Shown here: positions 46,037-55,639 of the stretch, piece by piece
Numbering within the stretch: position 1 is the stretch's first letter
Layout: each line of letters opens with the position of its first letter
Assembly: GCA_019930625.1 (NCBI GenBank)
Contig: CP082844.1
Span: forward strand, 5,084,001 to 5,148,000
From: Nocardia asteroides
GTDB taxonomy: Bacteria; Actinomycetota; Actinomycetes; Mycobacteriales; Mycobacteriaceae
DNA length: 64,000 bases
Reading direction: 5' to 3'
Program-made: the position numbers and the translations under genes
Notes under the pieces: model-generated
Told to the model about the DNA's origin: nothing
Databases searched by the model: none
What the model saw: only the letters and a program-made list of their open reading frames with translations

Positions 46037-47206
46037 TCAAGGCCGGAAGACGGATCGGATGCAGCCTTCCTTCTTGTTCTTGAAGACGTCGTAGCCGTAC
46101 ACCGCGTCTTCCAGCGGCATGTCATGAGTGATCAGGTAGGAGGGGTCGAGGTCGCCTTGCTGGATGTAATCGAACATCCGGGGCACGTATCGCTGGCCGT
46201 TCTGCTGTGCGGTCCGGATGGTGAGGCCCTTGTTCGTCACGACGCCCATCGGAAACTTGTCCGTCAGACCGTAGATGCCGAGCACTGAGACGACGCCACC
46301 TTTCCGGCACGCGAGAATCGCTTCGCGCAGCGGTGTCGCGCGGTCGGATTCCAGCCGGAGCAACTGTTTGGCCCGGTCGTAGAACTGCTGCAGTCCCGTG
46401 CCGTGTCCTTCCATCCCGACGGCATCGATGCAGGCGTCCGGGCCGCGGCCGCCGGTGCTCTCGCGCAAAGTCTCCTGGACGCTGTCGACGGCGGTGTAGT
46501 CGATCGTCTCGGCGCCGAACTGCTCGCTCGCCACGCTCAATCGCTCGGGAAAACGATCGATGACGAAGACCCGGTCGGCTCCGAGCAGACGGGCGCTGTG
46601 TCCCGCCATCAATCCGACGCCGCCGCTGCCCCACACCGCGACGGTGTCGCCCGGCTGGATGTCACAGAATTCCGCGCCCATCAGACCGGTCGGCACGGCA
46701 TCGGACAGGAAGAGCGCCTGCTCATCGGTGATGCCCTCCGGGATCGGAAAGCAGTTGACGTCGCCGAAAGGAACGCGGATATATTGCGCGTGAGAGCCCT
46801 GATAGCCGCCGAAGGGGTGGGTGTAGCCGTAGATCCCGCCGCTCGGGTAGCCCAGAATCGGCTGTTGGAGTGCGCCGTTCGGGTTGGTGGTGTCGCAGAG
46901 GGCGTACAGTTCGTGGTCGCAGTACCAGCACGATGTGCACCCGATGAAGGACGGGACGACGACGCGGTCGCCCACCTTCGTCGAGGTGACTTCGGCTCCG
47001 ATTTCGACCACCTCACCCATGAACTCGTGTCCGAAGACGTCGCCTTCCCGCATTCCCGGCAGATATCCGTCGATGAAGTGCAGGTCGGAACCACAGGTGG
47101 CGGTCAGGCGGACCTGCACGATGACATCGTGCGGGTTGACCAGGACGGGGTCGGGCACGGTTTCCACGGCGAGGTCGTCGACGCCGTTCCAACAGAGCGC
47201 ATGCAT
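46037..47206 (-). CDS. Zinc-dependent alcohol dehydrogenase (MDR family)
   Basis: A 389-residue MDR dehydrogenase. Catalytic zinc: TCGSDLHFIDG (Cys, Asp) and FGHEFMGEVVEIG (His, Glu). The second block GCTSCWYCDHELYALCD is the structural-zinc lobe, with four Cys. The Rossmann motif VWGSGGVGLMAGHSARLLGA binds NAD(P), and DRFPERL fits NAD preference. It resembles actinobacterial glutathione-independent formaldehyde dehydrogenase-like enzymes. It follows the SRPBCC gene by 12 bases and is co-transcribed. Substrate not assigned. Confidence 0.92.
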   Translation of the reverse strand: MHALCWNGVDDLAVETVPDPVLVNPHDVIVQVRLTATCGSDLHFIDGYLPGMREGDVFGHEFMGEVVEIGAEVTSTKVGDRVVVPSFIGCTSCWYCDHELYALCDTTNPNGALQQPILGYPSGGIYGYTHPFGGYQGSHAQYIRVPFGDVNCFPIPEGITDEQALFLSDAVPTGLMGAEFCDIQPGDTVAVWGSGGVGLMAGHSARLLGADRVFVIDRFPERLSVASEQFGAETIDYTAVDSVQETLRESTGGRGPDACIDAVGMEGHGTGLQQFYDRAKQLLRLESDRATPLREAILACRKGGVVSVLGIYGLTDKFPMGVVTNKGLTIRTAQQNGQRYVPRMFDYIQQGDLDPSYLITHDMPLEDAVYGYDVFKNKKEGCIRSVFRP

Positions 47207-47218
47207 GTCAACTCCTGT

Positions 47219-47740
47219 TCACCGAGCCGTGGAGCGAGCGCTCGGGTTGTGGGCCAGGGTGGGCATTTCGCCGGTCTGCAGCCGAGCGCGGGCTCGGTAG
47301 AGAGCGGTGAACATCCCCGCGCCGGTCAGCAGGTCGGGTAGCGGGGTCCGCGCTCGCATCGTCACTTCGGTACCGAGATCCCGCGGCGCGTCACGGAAGC
47401 TGATTTCCAGCTCCAGTCCCTGCGCGGAAGGGGTGTCCTCGTCGGTCGAGCCGACGAACCGGAGGTGCCCGTCCTCCTCGAGCAGCGTGGTCTTCCAGGT
47501 GGCGCGTCCGTCGGCGCCCGAGTGCAACGTCCACTCGTAGGTCGACGGTTCGGTCGCTCGGACCTCGGCGACCTCGCCCAGGACCTCCGACAGGTTCTCC
47601 GGGTCGCGCCAGAATCGCTCGACCTCGGCTCGTGGACGGGCGATGGTCACGGTCTGGCTGCTCGAGTGGCTGCTCGCCGACTCGATTACTCGCCCCACGA
47701 GATCGCTCAGCAAATGTTTGGTCTCATCGATGTAGTGCAC
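47219..47740 (-). CDS. SRPBCC-family protein
   Basis: A 173-residue protein. HSSSQTVTIARPRAEVERFW, then PSTYEWTLHSGADGRATWKT, then GLELEISFRDAPRDLGTEVT, form the START/SRPBCC fold that binds hydrophobic ligands in a deep cavity. It precedes the alcohol dehydrogenase and may bind its substrate (inferred). Confidence 0.82.
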   Translation of the reverse strand: MHYIDETKHLLSDLVGRVIESASSHSSSQTVTIARPRAEVERFWRDPENLSEVLGEVAEVRATEPSTYEWTLHSGADGRATWKTTLLEEDGHLRFVGSTDEDTPSAQGLELEISFRDAPRDLGTEVTMRARTPLPDLLTGAGMFTALYRARARLQTGEMPTLAHNPSARSTAR

Positions 47741-47872
47741 GGGGCCTCCTCTCGCTCTCCGGTCCTGGACGCGCGTGAAGTGCCGTTCCCTGTGGTGCGC
47801 AGGGCGCAGGTGCTATTCGCAGAGGGAGCGAAGCCATCGCCGCTGCGCACGTCCTATGCGGTCTCGGAGCGG

Positions 47873-48310
47873 CTACCCGGGGTCGAAAACACCAAACCGG
47901 AATCGCCGTTTTTCATTCGAACTCGGTGAGAGCGGTCGGCTGTGGCGATCTTCCACCGTTCGCGGCGCGTCTGTCCCGGTGCGTCCGATCCGGTGGAAGA
48001 GCAGCAGCGCGACGGACAGGTAGGTCGCGGCAATGATCGAATCGACGATTCCTCGGACGGATTCGCTGCGGTAGAAGCGGTCGAGTGCGGCGATGGTGAT
48101 GACGCCGGAGCCGAAGAAGTACCCGGCCATGAGGGAGGGCAGCGCGGTGCGCCGAGGGAGGAATGCGGCGATCAGCAGAACGAGGGAGAAGCCGAAATCA
48201 GGGGCGGCGAAGATATTGTTCGCGCGGTAGCCGGGATCGAGGATGAGCGTTGCCAGTAACCACAGGCTGACCGGGATGGCGCAGGCTCGGGCGACGTCGA
48301 TCAGCGTCAT
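47873..48310 (-). CDS. Four-helix membrane protein, unknown function
   Basis: A 145-residue protein with four hydrophobic segments (SLWLLATLILDPG, FGFSLVLLIAAFLP, AGYFFGSGVITIAAL, SIIAATYLSVALLLF) and a basic C-terminal tail. No motif recognised. Its start overlaps the ArsR regulator stop by four bases, so it is translationally coupled and presumably the target of that regulator. Confidence 0.75.
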   Translation of the reverse strand: MTLIDVARACAIPVSLWLLATLILDPGYRANNIFAAPDFGFSLVLLIAAFLPRRTALPSLMAGYFFGSGVITIAALDRFYRSESVRGIVDSIIAATYLSVALLLFHRIGRTGTDAPRTVEDRHSRPLSPSSNEKRRFRFGVFDPG

Positions 48311-48675
48311 GGCGCACTTCCCGACAGGTCGGCATCCATCGGCGAGGCCGGGCGACTCGGCTCGGCGTGCGCGAGGACCGAGGCGACCAGGCCGGGGAAT
48401 CGAGTATCCAGCTCATCGAGCCGCAGCGTGTTCATGCGCTGGCGACCCTGATCGAACTGGCGGATGATCCCGGCATTGCGAAGCGCCTTGAAGTGGTGAC
48501 TGAGCGTAGAGGGCGCAATGCCGAGACCGAAGGTGCCGCAGGGTCTATCGCCCCCGTCCAGGAGCGCGCGCACGATACGCCGTCGGGTCGGATCGGCGAG
48601 CGCGTGCAGGACGTCGTCGATCGATACGTCATCGATCTTCGGGTGGGTCGCGGACTTCCATCGCCCGAGTGGCAT
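48307..48675 (-). CDS. ArsR-family regulator
   Basis: A 122-residue winged-helix regulator: DDVLHALADPTRRRIVRALL, then GIAPSTLSHHFKALRNAGII, then FDQGRQRMNTLRLDELDTRF. The Cys in DRPCGTF is a possible sensor residue but the classic CVCxC is absent. ATG 48675 is preferred, with GGAGG five bases upstream. Coupled to the four-helix membrane protein. Confidence 0.88.
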   Translation of the reverse strand: MPLGRWKSATHPKIDDVSIDDVLHALADPTRRRIVRALLDGGDRPCGTFGLGIAPSTLSHHFKALRNAGIIRQFDQGRQRMNTLRLDELDTRFPGLVASVLAHAEPSRPASPMDADLSGSAP

Positions 48676-49280
48676 CGCACCTCCGCCGAGTGACATCTCT
48701 TCCAGAACTGCCGAAGAGATGCTAGCGCGCCGTACATGTAATCAACAGTGCTCGAAGAGAATTCGGCGAGTCGACATGACATCCGGTGCGCGCCGGTAGC
48801 GATCGATGACCCGGCCGAAGAGTCCGATGCCGACCAAGGGTCGATCTCCTGCTCGGACCGCAGGGATCAGGCGATCATCGCAGCAGCCGTTGCTCGATCT
48901 ATACCGGCCATCATCGGTCCGGCGATGTCCAGGATCGGCGAGCCCGCGGTCGTGATGACGTCGCGCGGCGAGAATTCCGCGAAACCCGCCGCGTTCCCGG
49001 CGTCGTCCTCGACGGTGCCGGTGAGAGACCAGATGTGCACGAGGCTCGCGTCGGTGGTGGGGGAGCCCTGCGGCGCGTGATCATGGCGTGGAGCAAGGCA
49101 TCGATGATGGGCCGCGCCCGATATCGGATCGCGGGTGCCGCGTCGGAGCGCCGAACTCTGCCCCATCGTTGCCGATTTCGTCGACCGGACATGAACTTCT
49201 CCGTCGAGATTCGTTTCCGGACGAGGCATGGATCCGGATGTGGCTGGAGTTCTCAGTCCAGATTGACGGACCGGCAGTGG
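48676..49280. other. Region with no convincing gene
   Basis: About 600 bases. The minus strand has an open frame (48867-49229) reading VHIWSLTGTVEDDAGNAAGF, then SPRDVITTAGSPILDIAGP, without a good start; it may be a decayed gene. Confidence 0.35.
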
Positions 49281-49937
49281 TCAGGAAGTCGTCCGAGCCG
49301 GTATCCGAACGGCTATTTCGCCACTCAGGTCGTAGTCTCCGGACAGCCGCAGACGGTCTCCGCTCCAGAACCGGCCCGGGTCGTACCAGTCCGGGTTACG
49401 GCGTTGGGGGAGCAAGCCCATCGCCTGGTATGTCGCAGCGACGATTTCGGCGCAGTAGGCGTTCTCCAACCCCCGGGCGGCCGACCGGCTCGGCTTGCGG
49501 CGGGGAAGGCGTGTGCGGCCGCGCAGCCAGCGTCCCGCCAGACCGGCGGTGGAGGGGAACGGGGTGCCGTCGAGCCGGGCGATGGTGCGCAACACGCTGT
49601 CCTCCATCTCCTGGGTGGCAGGAGGGTTCAACTGGCGCAACCAGGCCTGCTGTCCGTAGCGGTGTGCCCACACCAGCACCGCGTCGCGCAAGTTGTGCAA
49701 CTGGACGCCACGGTGCGCGGATCCCGACCACATGTCCGGAAGCGACCGCCCGAGTTCCGCGTGCCAAATCAGTGCGGGTAGATCGTCGATCACGACGGAC
49801 ATCCCGACATGGTTGACCGGGCTGTTCGTCGTCATCCGGATCACCCGGTCCACTGTCGAATGGCCACGGAAAAGCCAAATGTCACCTGTTCTGGTGACCT
49901 CGACCGCTCGGTCGAGACTGATGCCCGTACCCGTCAT
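49281..49937 (-). CDS. YiiX-like permuted NlpC/P60 cysteine peptidase-like protein
   Basis: A 218-residue protein. TGDIWLFRGHSTVDRVIRMT, then NSPVNHVGMSVVIDD (His), and later NAYCAEIVAATYQAMGLL (Cys) form the His-before-Cys order of permuted papain/NlpC-like enzymes such as YiiX/YebB. These act on lipids or peptides; no substrate can be given. It is divergent from a short membrane protein gene. Confidence 0.75.
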   Translation of the reverse strand: MTGTGISLDRAVEVTRTGDIWLFRGHSTVDRVIRMTTNSPVNHVGMSVVIDDLPALIWHAELGRSLPDMWSGSAHRGVQLHNLRDAVLVWAHRYGQQAWLRQLNPPATQEMEDSVLRTIARLDGTPFPSTAGLAGRWLRGRTRLPRRKPSRSAARGLENAYCAEIVAATYQAMGLLPQRRNPDWYDPGRFWSGDRLRLSGDYDLSGEIAVRIPARTTS

Positions 49938-49955
49938 GGTCGTAGCCTATGCGGT

Positions 49956-50192
49956 ATGAGGTGGTGGAAGGCAGTGGGATTGGCGGGTGCGGCCGGTGTG
50001 GTCGCCACCGGTGTCGTGGTGGTGCGCGCCGAGCGCCGCCGCCGCGCCTACACGCCCGACCAGGTCCGGGAACAACTACATGCGCGATTCGCCCAGGCGG
50101 CGTCGGCTCGGGAGACAGTCGAACCAACCGCTGCGCAACCACGAGTACTCTCCCGTGTCACTCGATCCATCCGACGGTTGTTCCGTCGCTGA
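49956..50192 (+). CDS. Short membrane-anchored basic protein
   Basis: A 78-residue protein. One membrane helix (WWKAVGLAGAAGVVATGVVV) is followed by a basic region (RAERRRRAYTPDQVREQLHA) and ends in RRLFRR. It resembles short actinobacterial proteins of this layout. Divergent from the YiiX-like gene. Confidence 0.65.
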   Translation: MRWWKAVGLAGAAGVVATGVVVVRAERRRRAYTPDQVREQLHARFAQAASARETVEPTAAQPRVLSRVTRSIRRLFRR

Positions 50193-50247
50193 CCTGCCGC
50201 GAACCGGTCGGCGGAATATCGCTCGCCGAGGGGCGGATCAGGCTCCG

Positions 50248-50670
50248 CTATGCCGCGGAGCCTGTCCTTCCCATGCACTGCTCCAGCAATTTCCGCGACA
50301 ACAGCTCGGGCAGCGCGGGATCTTCCGCGCGCCATGCGCGATAGACCCTGTGCACGAGATCCATTCCGGCGAAACCGTACAAGCCGGTGATCCGGGCGCA
50401 GTGGTGCTTGTCCGGGCCACCATCGCGGAGCTCGACGTCGTAATCGACGCGGGGTTCCTCGTCGGCGTCCGCGTCCTGGTCACCGCCGTAATCGAGAGGA
50501 ATCTGGAAGTAGAACTGGCCTGCGGGCTCGCGATCGAGCCTTTCCGCTGTCGCGTACGTCCAGCGGGCGTTCAGGCTCGCGAAGAGGTCGTGCGCCTCGA
50601 TGTCGCTCGGATCATCCAGCGTCCGTCCGCTCGCATCGAATGCTCGAAGTCTCGGTGCCGTCACGCGCAC
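50248..50670 (-). CDS. Hypothetical protein
   Basis: About 140 residues: LRAFDASGRTLDDPSDIEAH, then GQFYFQIPLDYGGDQDADAD, then MDLVHRVYRAWRAEDPALPE. Acidic, soluble. GTG 50670 begins a run consistent with coding; the frame is open to 50757. Unknown family. Confidence 0.6.
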   Translation of the reverse strand: MRVTAPRLRAFDASGRTLDDPSDIEAHDLFASLNARWTYATAERLDREPAGQFYFQIPLDYGGDQDADADEEPRVDYDVELRDGGPDKHHCARITGLYGFAGMDLVHRVYRAWRAEDPALPELLSRKLLEQCMGRTGSAA

Positions 50671-50840
50671 GATCGTAGTTCGGGGCCGGTGGGAACGACG
50701 TGGACGAAACCCGCCGGGCCACCTGTCGCGCAGCGTCGCTTCTGCGCAGTGATTCACCCGTCAGAGGTGAATCCGATTCTGCTGGGCGCTTCATACACTG
50801 CCCTGTGCCCACCGAAGAGCCATCCGGAGAGGGGAGAGCA

Positions 50841-51434
50841 ATGGCAACACCCACCGCGTCCGGTCTGCTGTCGCCAGAAGAGTTCAGGAGCCTCCTCGAC
50901 GCCATCCGTGCCCATAGCAGAGCGGCAACAGAATCCATCGCGGCCGGCCACGGTGCGCTGCCCGCCTACCCGCTACCCGATCACCTTGAACCGGCGCGGC
51001 TGGATCGACTACCGCAGCCGGTCCGCGATGTCTTCGACGACTTCGGACGCGCGCCCATGCGAGATCAACTCCTCGACAACGAACAGAGACTCGCTCCCGC
51101 CGCCGATAGGTGCGCGAGTGGCCGGATGAGCAGAGCGGATTTCGCAGACCTGATCGCTCGGCAAATCGCGGACGACAAGACGCGGTTCCACGCGACCACG
51201 GATGATCTGACGACGAGGTTGTGCGACCTCGGCGACGAATATCCCGACAGCCGTGTCACCATCGTGAACGCGATGGAAAGCTACCTCGAGTTCGCACCCG
51301 GGCTCTGGAACCAGGTGTACGACTACCTCATCGAGTTGGAACAGGACTGCCGGCAACTGTGGCCGGGCGTCCCGTCCTACTTCGACGGCTTCCGGAACGA
51401 GGTGGAAGAGTTCTTCGTGGGCCTCACGAGCTGA
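50841..51434 (+). CDS. Hypothetical protein
   Basis: A 197-residue helical soluble protein: LLSPEEFRSLLDAIRAHSRA, then LPQPVRDVFDDFGRAPMRDQ, then NAMESYLEFAPGLWNQVYDY. ATG 50841 follows GAGAGGGGAGAG. Convergent with the PucR-type gene. Unknown family. Confidence 0.65.
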   Translation: MATPTASGLLSPEEFRSLLDAIRAHSRAATESIAAGHGALPAYPLPDHLEPARLDRLPQPVRDVFDDFGRAPMRDQLLDNEQRLAPAADRCASGRMSRADFADLIARQIADDKTRFHATTDDLTTRLCDLGDEYPDSRVTIVNAMESYLEFAPGLWNQVYDYLIELEQDCRQLWPGVPSYFDGFRNEVEEFFVGLTS

Positions 51435-51505
51435 TCCGAACCCCGCAGGTGGGGTCGTCGGCCGGAGCGCTCGTCACTGCCGCGCCGGACAGCGCCTACG
51501 CTGGA

Positions 51506-52795
51506 TCAGCCGTTCTCGTGGCGGCGCCGCGGTGGTCCGTACCACTGGCAGATCAGAAGAGCCAGTTCGATGTCGAGTCTGTCGTCGGCGATCGGTTTGC
51601 CGCGCCGCGACAATGCCCGTCCCACTCGATATTTCACCGAGTTGTAGTGCAGGTCGAGTTCTGCCGCTGCGGCTGTGTAACTCGAACCGGCGCGCAGGAA
51701 TACTTGGAGCGTCTCGCGCAGCCGTGCGTCGTTCTCGTCGGCGGAGGCCAGGTCGCCGAGCACCTCGCCGACCCATTCCCAGACCTCCGCGATTCTGCCA
51801 CCGAGTAGAGCAGCGACCGACAATCCGGAGTCACCGGCCGCGGTGATGCGCTGTTCGACATCCGCCCGGGCCAGCGCGACCGCGCGGGCGTTCAAAGCAA
51901 GGTGATGAGACCGGCGGAACCCTGCCAAACCAGGCGCCATTGTTCCGATCGCCACCCATGGCGCATCCGGCTGTGTGGCCGCGAAACCCCGGACTCTGTC
52001 GACCGCGTCGGGTTGCGCCGAACGGTAGGGCAGCCACGCCCAGCCGCTCATCTGATCGTCGGCGACGAACAGGGCGCTCGCGGCGGTTCGCGCTGTCTCG
52101 GCCGATTCACGCACGAATCGTTGCAGCTCGGGCAGTCTGTCACCGTAGGACCCGGTATCGGGGTACCAGACGATGAGTGCCAGATGGTGCCAACGCAGCG
52201 GATAGCGAATCTGGTCGATCGTGCGGTCGATGTCGACGCCCTTCTTGCCCGCCAGTAGCTCGCGCACGCGCAACGCGCGCACACTGTTGCGAGTTTCCAA
52301 CCACTGCTCGCGCTCTTCTTCGTAGGCGGCGACGACCTGCTGGATGATGTGGTCGAGGTACTGGAACAGCTTGGTGCTGATCGCGCGTCCGACGAGAAAG
52401 CGATCCGCAGGCGATATATCGGCAGCCTGTATTTCGGCGAATATCAGTTCGGTTGCCCGCCGCTGGCCGAGGTGATAGGCCCGAACCAGGGTATTGAGCG
52501 GGACGCCGTGCTGAGCCAACCGCCTGGTGTATTCGATCGCTGCCGAAGGCAGGTATATCCGTGACACCGAAATGTCGTGGCGCAACGCGTGCAGTAGTGT
52601 GTCGACGTTGCCCTGCACGCTGGCCCGGAGCAGTTCGATGGTGGGAACATCGGCACCCAGTTCGGGTATATCGTCCCCGAGTCCCCGGTAGATGCTCGCG
52701 CTGATGTCCGCCACCCGCTCGGTCATGCGGGCGGCGATTCTTGCGACGATACGGTCGGGCTCGATATCACCGTTGCGACGAGAACCCGTCACCAT
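51506..52795 (-). CDS. PucR/CdaR-type transcriptional regulator
   Basis: A 429-residue regulator. The C-terminal HTH (LQVFLRAGSSYTAAAAELDL, then HYNSVKYRVGRALSRRGKPI) is the PucR HTH_30. A GGDEF-like/CdaR middle domain covers about residues 170-320, and an N-terminal helical RsbRD-like domain includes PLNTLVRAYHLGQRRATELI. Members activate amino-acid, purine or sugar-acid genes. It is divergent from the degenerate AMP-binding gene. The start ATG 52795 was chosen because upstream codons look non-coding. Confidence 0.85.
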   Translation of the reverse strand: MVTGSRRNGDIEPDRIVARIAARMTERVADISASIYRGLGDDIPELGADVPTIELLRASVQGNVDTLLHALRHDISVSRIYLPSAAIEYTRRLAQHGVPLNTLVRAYHLGQRRATELIFAEIQAADISPADRFLVGRAISTKLFQYLDHIIQQVVAAYEEEREQWLETRNSVRALRVRELLAGKKGVDIDRTIDQIRYPLRWHHLALIVWYPDTGSYGDRLPELQRFVRESAETARTAASALFVADDQMSGWAWLPYRSAQPDAVDRVRGFAATQPDAPWVAIGTMAPGLAGFRRSHHLALNARAVALARADVEQRITAAGDSGLSVAALLGGRIAEVWEWVGEVLGDLASADENDARLRETLQVFLRAGSSYTAAAAELDLHYNSVKYRVGRALSRRGKPIADDRLDIELALLICQWYGPPRRRHENG

Positions 52796-52963
52796 TCGAT
52801 AGTAGTTACCTCGTCGTGGAGCGGGCACGCCGCATGCGCGCCCGATACTGTCTCGTGGCGACAAAGCAGGCGAAGAATTTGATCGATTCGCGACGGTGCC
52901 GACCTGCGCAGTGGTTCCTACCGTGGTCAGCATTCCCCCTACACCGTTGCTGGAGGATGTCGC

Positions 52964-53866
52964 ATGACGCTTTCTACCGTCCCGGACCGTCGCGCCGTCG
53001 CCGCGCCGTACGCTCCCGCGCTTGCCGATGACAGCAACCAACTCGACAACGCCGGATTTCTGGCCGCCGTGCGGCGTGCCGCGGCGGGCTTGCGCGCCGC
53101 GCGCGTCACGACCGGCGATGTTGTCGCCATCATGCTGCCTGACAGCATCGAGCTGTTGGTGTCGCTGTTCGCCACCTGGCGTTCGGGTGCCACGGCCAGC
53201 CTGGTCGACCCGTTGCTGACCGACTCGGAGACCAGTCGGCGGATCGCGGAGGCGGGCGCCGAGATCCTCATCGCGCAGCGCTCACTGGCGGATACCCTGT
53301 CGGTTCGAACTGTCACCTCGGTCCGAGAACTCTGCGTCGCAGAACCCGGCGCCACCGAAGCAGCGCCGCCCAGCCCGGAGGCACCGGCGCTGATCACATA
53401 CGGCGGAGGCAGCAAACGCACCGTGCTCGACCACCGGAACCTCGAGGCCATGTGCCGGCTGGTGATCGAGGTCTTCGCCTTGACCGACACCGAGCACAGC
53501 CTGTCGATCATGCCTATGTGGCAGATGAGCGGCATCTTGGTGGGAGCCTTGTCACCGCTGGTCGCTGGGGGGCGCGCCACTGTGGGGGGTGCCGTAGACC
53601 CGAGAACGTTCCTGGAACGAATCGAGCGCACCCGACCCACCTACTTCTCTGCGGTGCCCAGCCTGTACGCAGCGCTGTCCGAGCTGCCCGGACGGATTCC
53701 GAGAACGATCTCGTCCGTCCGGTTCGCCATCTGCTGCGCGGCGCCGGCCGGGATCGAATTGAAAACGGAGTTCGAAGACCGCTACGGCATACCGATCGTC
53801 AATGGATACGGCTTGAGCCAGGTCATCGCGCGAGCGCACTCGATCGGTTCCCCGGCATCCGCTTGA
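52964..53866 (+). CDS. Truncated/degenerate AMP-binding (acyl-CoA synthetase-like) protein
   Basis: A 300-residue protein covering only the N-terminal part of an adenylate-forming enzyme (full length about 500). A1-type helix: TTGDVVAIMLPDSIELLVSL. The A3 phosphate loop is degenerate, ITYGGGSKRTVLDHRNLEAM, lacking the TSGTTGxPKG core. MPMWQMSGILVGALSPLVAG and FSAVPSLYAALSELPG follow, and the frame ends just after NGYGLSQ, where the ATP-binding A5 motif should continue. It cannot adenylate. GGAGG lies upstream of the ATG, so it may still be expressed. Confidence 0.8.
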   Translation: MTLSTVPDRRAVAAPYAPALADDSNQLDNAGFLAAVRRAAAGLRAARVTTGDVVAIMLPDSIELLVSLFATWRSGATASLVDPLLTDSETSRRIAEAGAEILIAQRSLADTLSVRTVTSVRELCVAEPGATEAAPPSPEAPALITYGGGSKRTVLDHRNLEAMCRLVIEVFALTDTEHSLSIMPMWQMSGILVGALSPLVAGGRATVGGAVDPRTFLERIERTRPTYFSAVPSLYAALSELPGRIPRTISSVRFAICCAAPAGIELKTEFEDRYGIPIVNGYGLSQVIARAHSIGSPASA

Positions 53867-54036
53867 ACGGGCAGCCCGATGACCCCCTGTTGTAATTACT
53901 GTAGGTCCGCTTTCGTCGGGAGGGCCGGGCAAGACGCCATAATCGCGACCTGCGGTACACCGGATTCCCTCGGCTCGTCCGCTGGGTTCGGCGTGACGGT
54001 TCGACTGGCCGAATAGGCAGCATTCCACAGCTGGGG

Positions 54037-55002
54037 ATGCGACCGGCGCCACCACACTATGGTGAGGCGGTGGCACTCGAGTCAGGTGAACAGTTCGCGG
54101 GATTCGTCGTGCGGGCCCGGTTGGGGCACGGCGGCAGCAGCGAGGTGTACCTGGCCGAGGACCCCGCACGGTCGCGGCCGGTGTCACTGAAGATCTTGGG
54201 TCCGGACGACAGTCGGTCAGCCGTGGCGCGTGCGCGATTCGTGCACGAATTCGAGATCCTCTCCGCCTTGCGGCACCCCGACATCGTGCGGATGTACGCC
54301 CACGGCGAATGCGACGGAAGACTGTGGTCGGCGCGCGAGTACGTGGCAGGCACGACGGGGGCGGCATTGGTGCGCATGCCCCACCAGCACCCGAACCTGC
54401 CCCGGGTACTGCACATGCTGACCCATATGGCGGCAGGGCTGGATTTCGCGCACGCCAACCATGTCCTGCATCTCGACGTGAAACCGGCGAATGTGTTGCT
54501 CGGCGTCGACGACCCGGCGACGGTGAAGATCTCGGACTTCGATCAGGCCCGGTGGTTGAACCGGCCCGAACCACCATTGGCCACCGATGGTTTCATCGTG
54601 GCGTCGGTGCCGTATGCCGCGCCGGAACTGCTGCGGGCGGGCACGGTCTCCCCGGCGACCGATCAGTACTCGCTGGCCTGCGCGGCCGTCGAACTGCTCA
54701 CCGGCCTCCCGCCGTTTCCACACCCGAACCTCATGGCCACCGCGGAGGCCCACCTGCACGACGCACCCCCCGGCATCTCCGAACGCCATCACTGGATTCC
54801 GCGAGAGGTGGACGCGATCCTGCACCGGTCGCTCGCCAAGAAGCCCGGCACCCGTTACGACTCGTGCTCCGAACCCATCCGACTGCTCACCGAGGCACTG
54901 CGCGACGTCGATCCACGCCCCTTCGCCCCGTTGCTGAACCGCGCGAAGTCGATATTCGGACGATCGCCCCGCCGACAGGCGCGGTCGCGTACCCCACGAT
55001 GA
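54037..55002 (+). CDS. Ser/Thr protein kinase, PknB-like, with variant catalytic motifs
   Basis: A 321-residue Hanks-type kinase without a membrane anchor. Gly-rich loop ARLGHGGSSEVYLAED; ATP-binding Lys52 in VSLKIL (for VAIK). Catalytic loop HLDVKPANVLL with Asp147 (HLD for HRD) and Asn152. The metal motif is DFD (residues 167-169) in place of DFG. The APE motif is YAAPELL. The lack of Arg before the catalytic Asp means it would not need activation-loop phosphorylation in the usual way. GTG 54070 is an alternative start. Targets unknown. Confidence 0.85.
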   Translation: MRPAPPHYGEAVALESGEQFAGFVVRARLGHGGSSEVYLAEDPARSRPVSLKILGPDDSRSAVARARFVHEFEILSALRHPDIVRMYAHGECDGRLWSAREYVAGTTGAALVRMPHQHPNLPRVLHMLTHMAAGLDFAHANHVLHLDVKPANVLLGVDDPATVKISDFDQARWLNRPEPPLATDGFIVASVPYAAPELLRAGTVSPATDQYSLACAAVELLTGLPPFPHPNLMATAEAHLHDAPPGISERHHWIPREVDAILHRSLAKKPGTRYDSCSEPIRLLTEALRDVDPRPFAPLLNRAKSIFGRSPRRQARSRTPR

Positions 55003-55251
55003 CGTTTCGATCGCCGATCGGCAGCGGCCTCCATATGACAGCGGAGCATTTGCCGTCAACCCGAATGTCGGGCCGGGGGGATAGTTGGCGCGAGTCCGGT
55101 GAGGTCGACCGCGTGCGCCCCGGGAATGTGACCGCCGGAGGCCGGGCAGACCGAGAGCCAGTGGGACGGGAACTGTCGCATCCCGCAGTGTTTCCCACCC
55201 CGCACACCGGGTACCGCCCGTGGGTCATCGCGAGAAAGGGAGTGATGCAAG

Positions 55252-55503
55252 ATGCGCAAGACCATCGCCATCCCATTGACAGCCCTGACCCTCACGCTCG
55301 GCGGAGTAGAGGTAGCCGAAGCAGCCCCCATCCCTTCGCCATCACCGCTGGCCCAGGACATCCACGTGGATGACGACAGCAGTGACAAGACCGGCCTGTG
55401 GGGCTTGCTGGGCCTCCTCGGCCTCGCCGGTTTGACCGGCCTGGCTCGCCGCAAGGACAACCGCACCGTTCCCACCACCGGCACCCACCCCCGCCAGCCC
55501 TGA
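55252..55503 (+). CDS. WGxxGxxG-type anchored small secreted protein
   Basis: An 83-residue protein with a signal peptide (IAIPLTALTLTLGGVEVAEA, cleavage near AEA-AP), a short acidic linker and a C-terminal WGLLGLLGLAGLTGLARRK segment. The WGxxGxxG plus RRK end resembles a sorting-type C-terminal anchor that is processed after membrane insertion. Start ATG 55252 with GGGAG upstream. Confidence 0.75.
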   Translation: MRKTIAIPLTALTLTLGGVEVAEAAPIPSPSPLAQDIHVDDDSSDKTGLWGLLGLLGLAGLTGLARRKDNRTVPTTGTHPRQP

Positions 55504-55639
55504 CATAGCGCGACCCGTGGGGCCCCTGTCACGCGGCAGGGGCCCCACCGGTGCGTGCGCCGATGCGGCCGAGTCCGCGGACTGGCACACCCGCCTGGTC
55601 AGCGAGGTGCCAGTGCCGGGTGTCCGACTTCGGCGGCTG

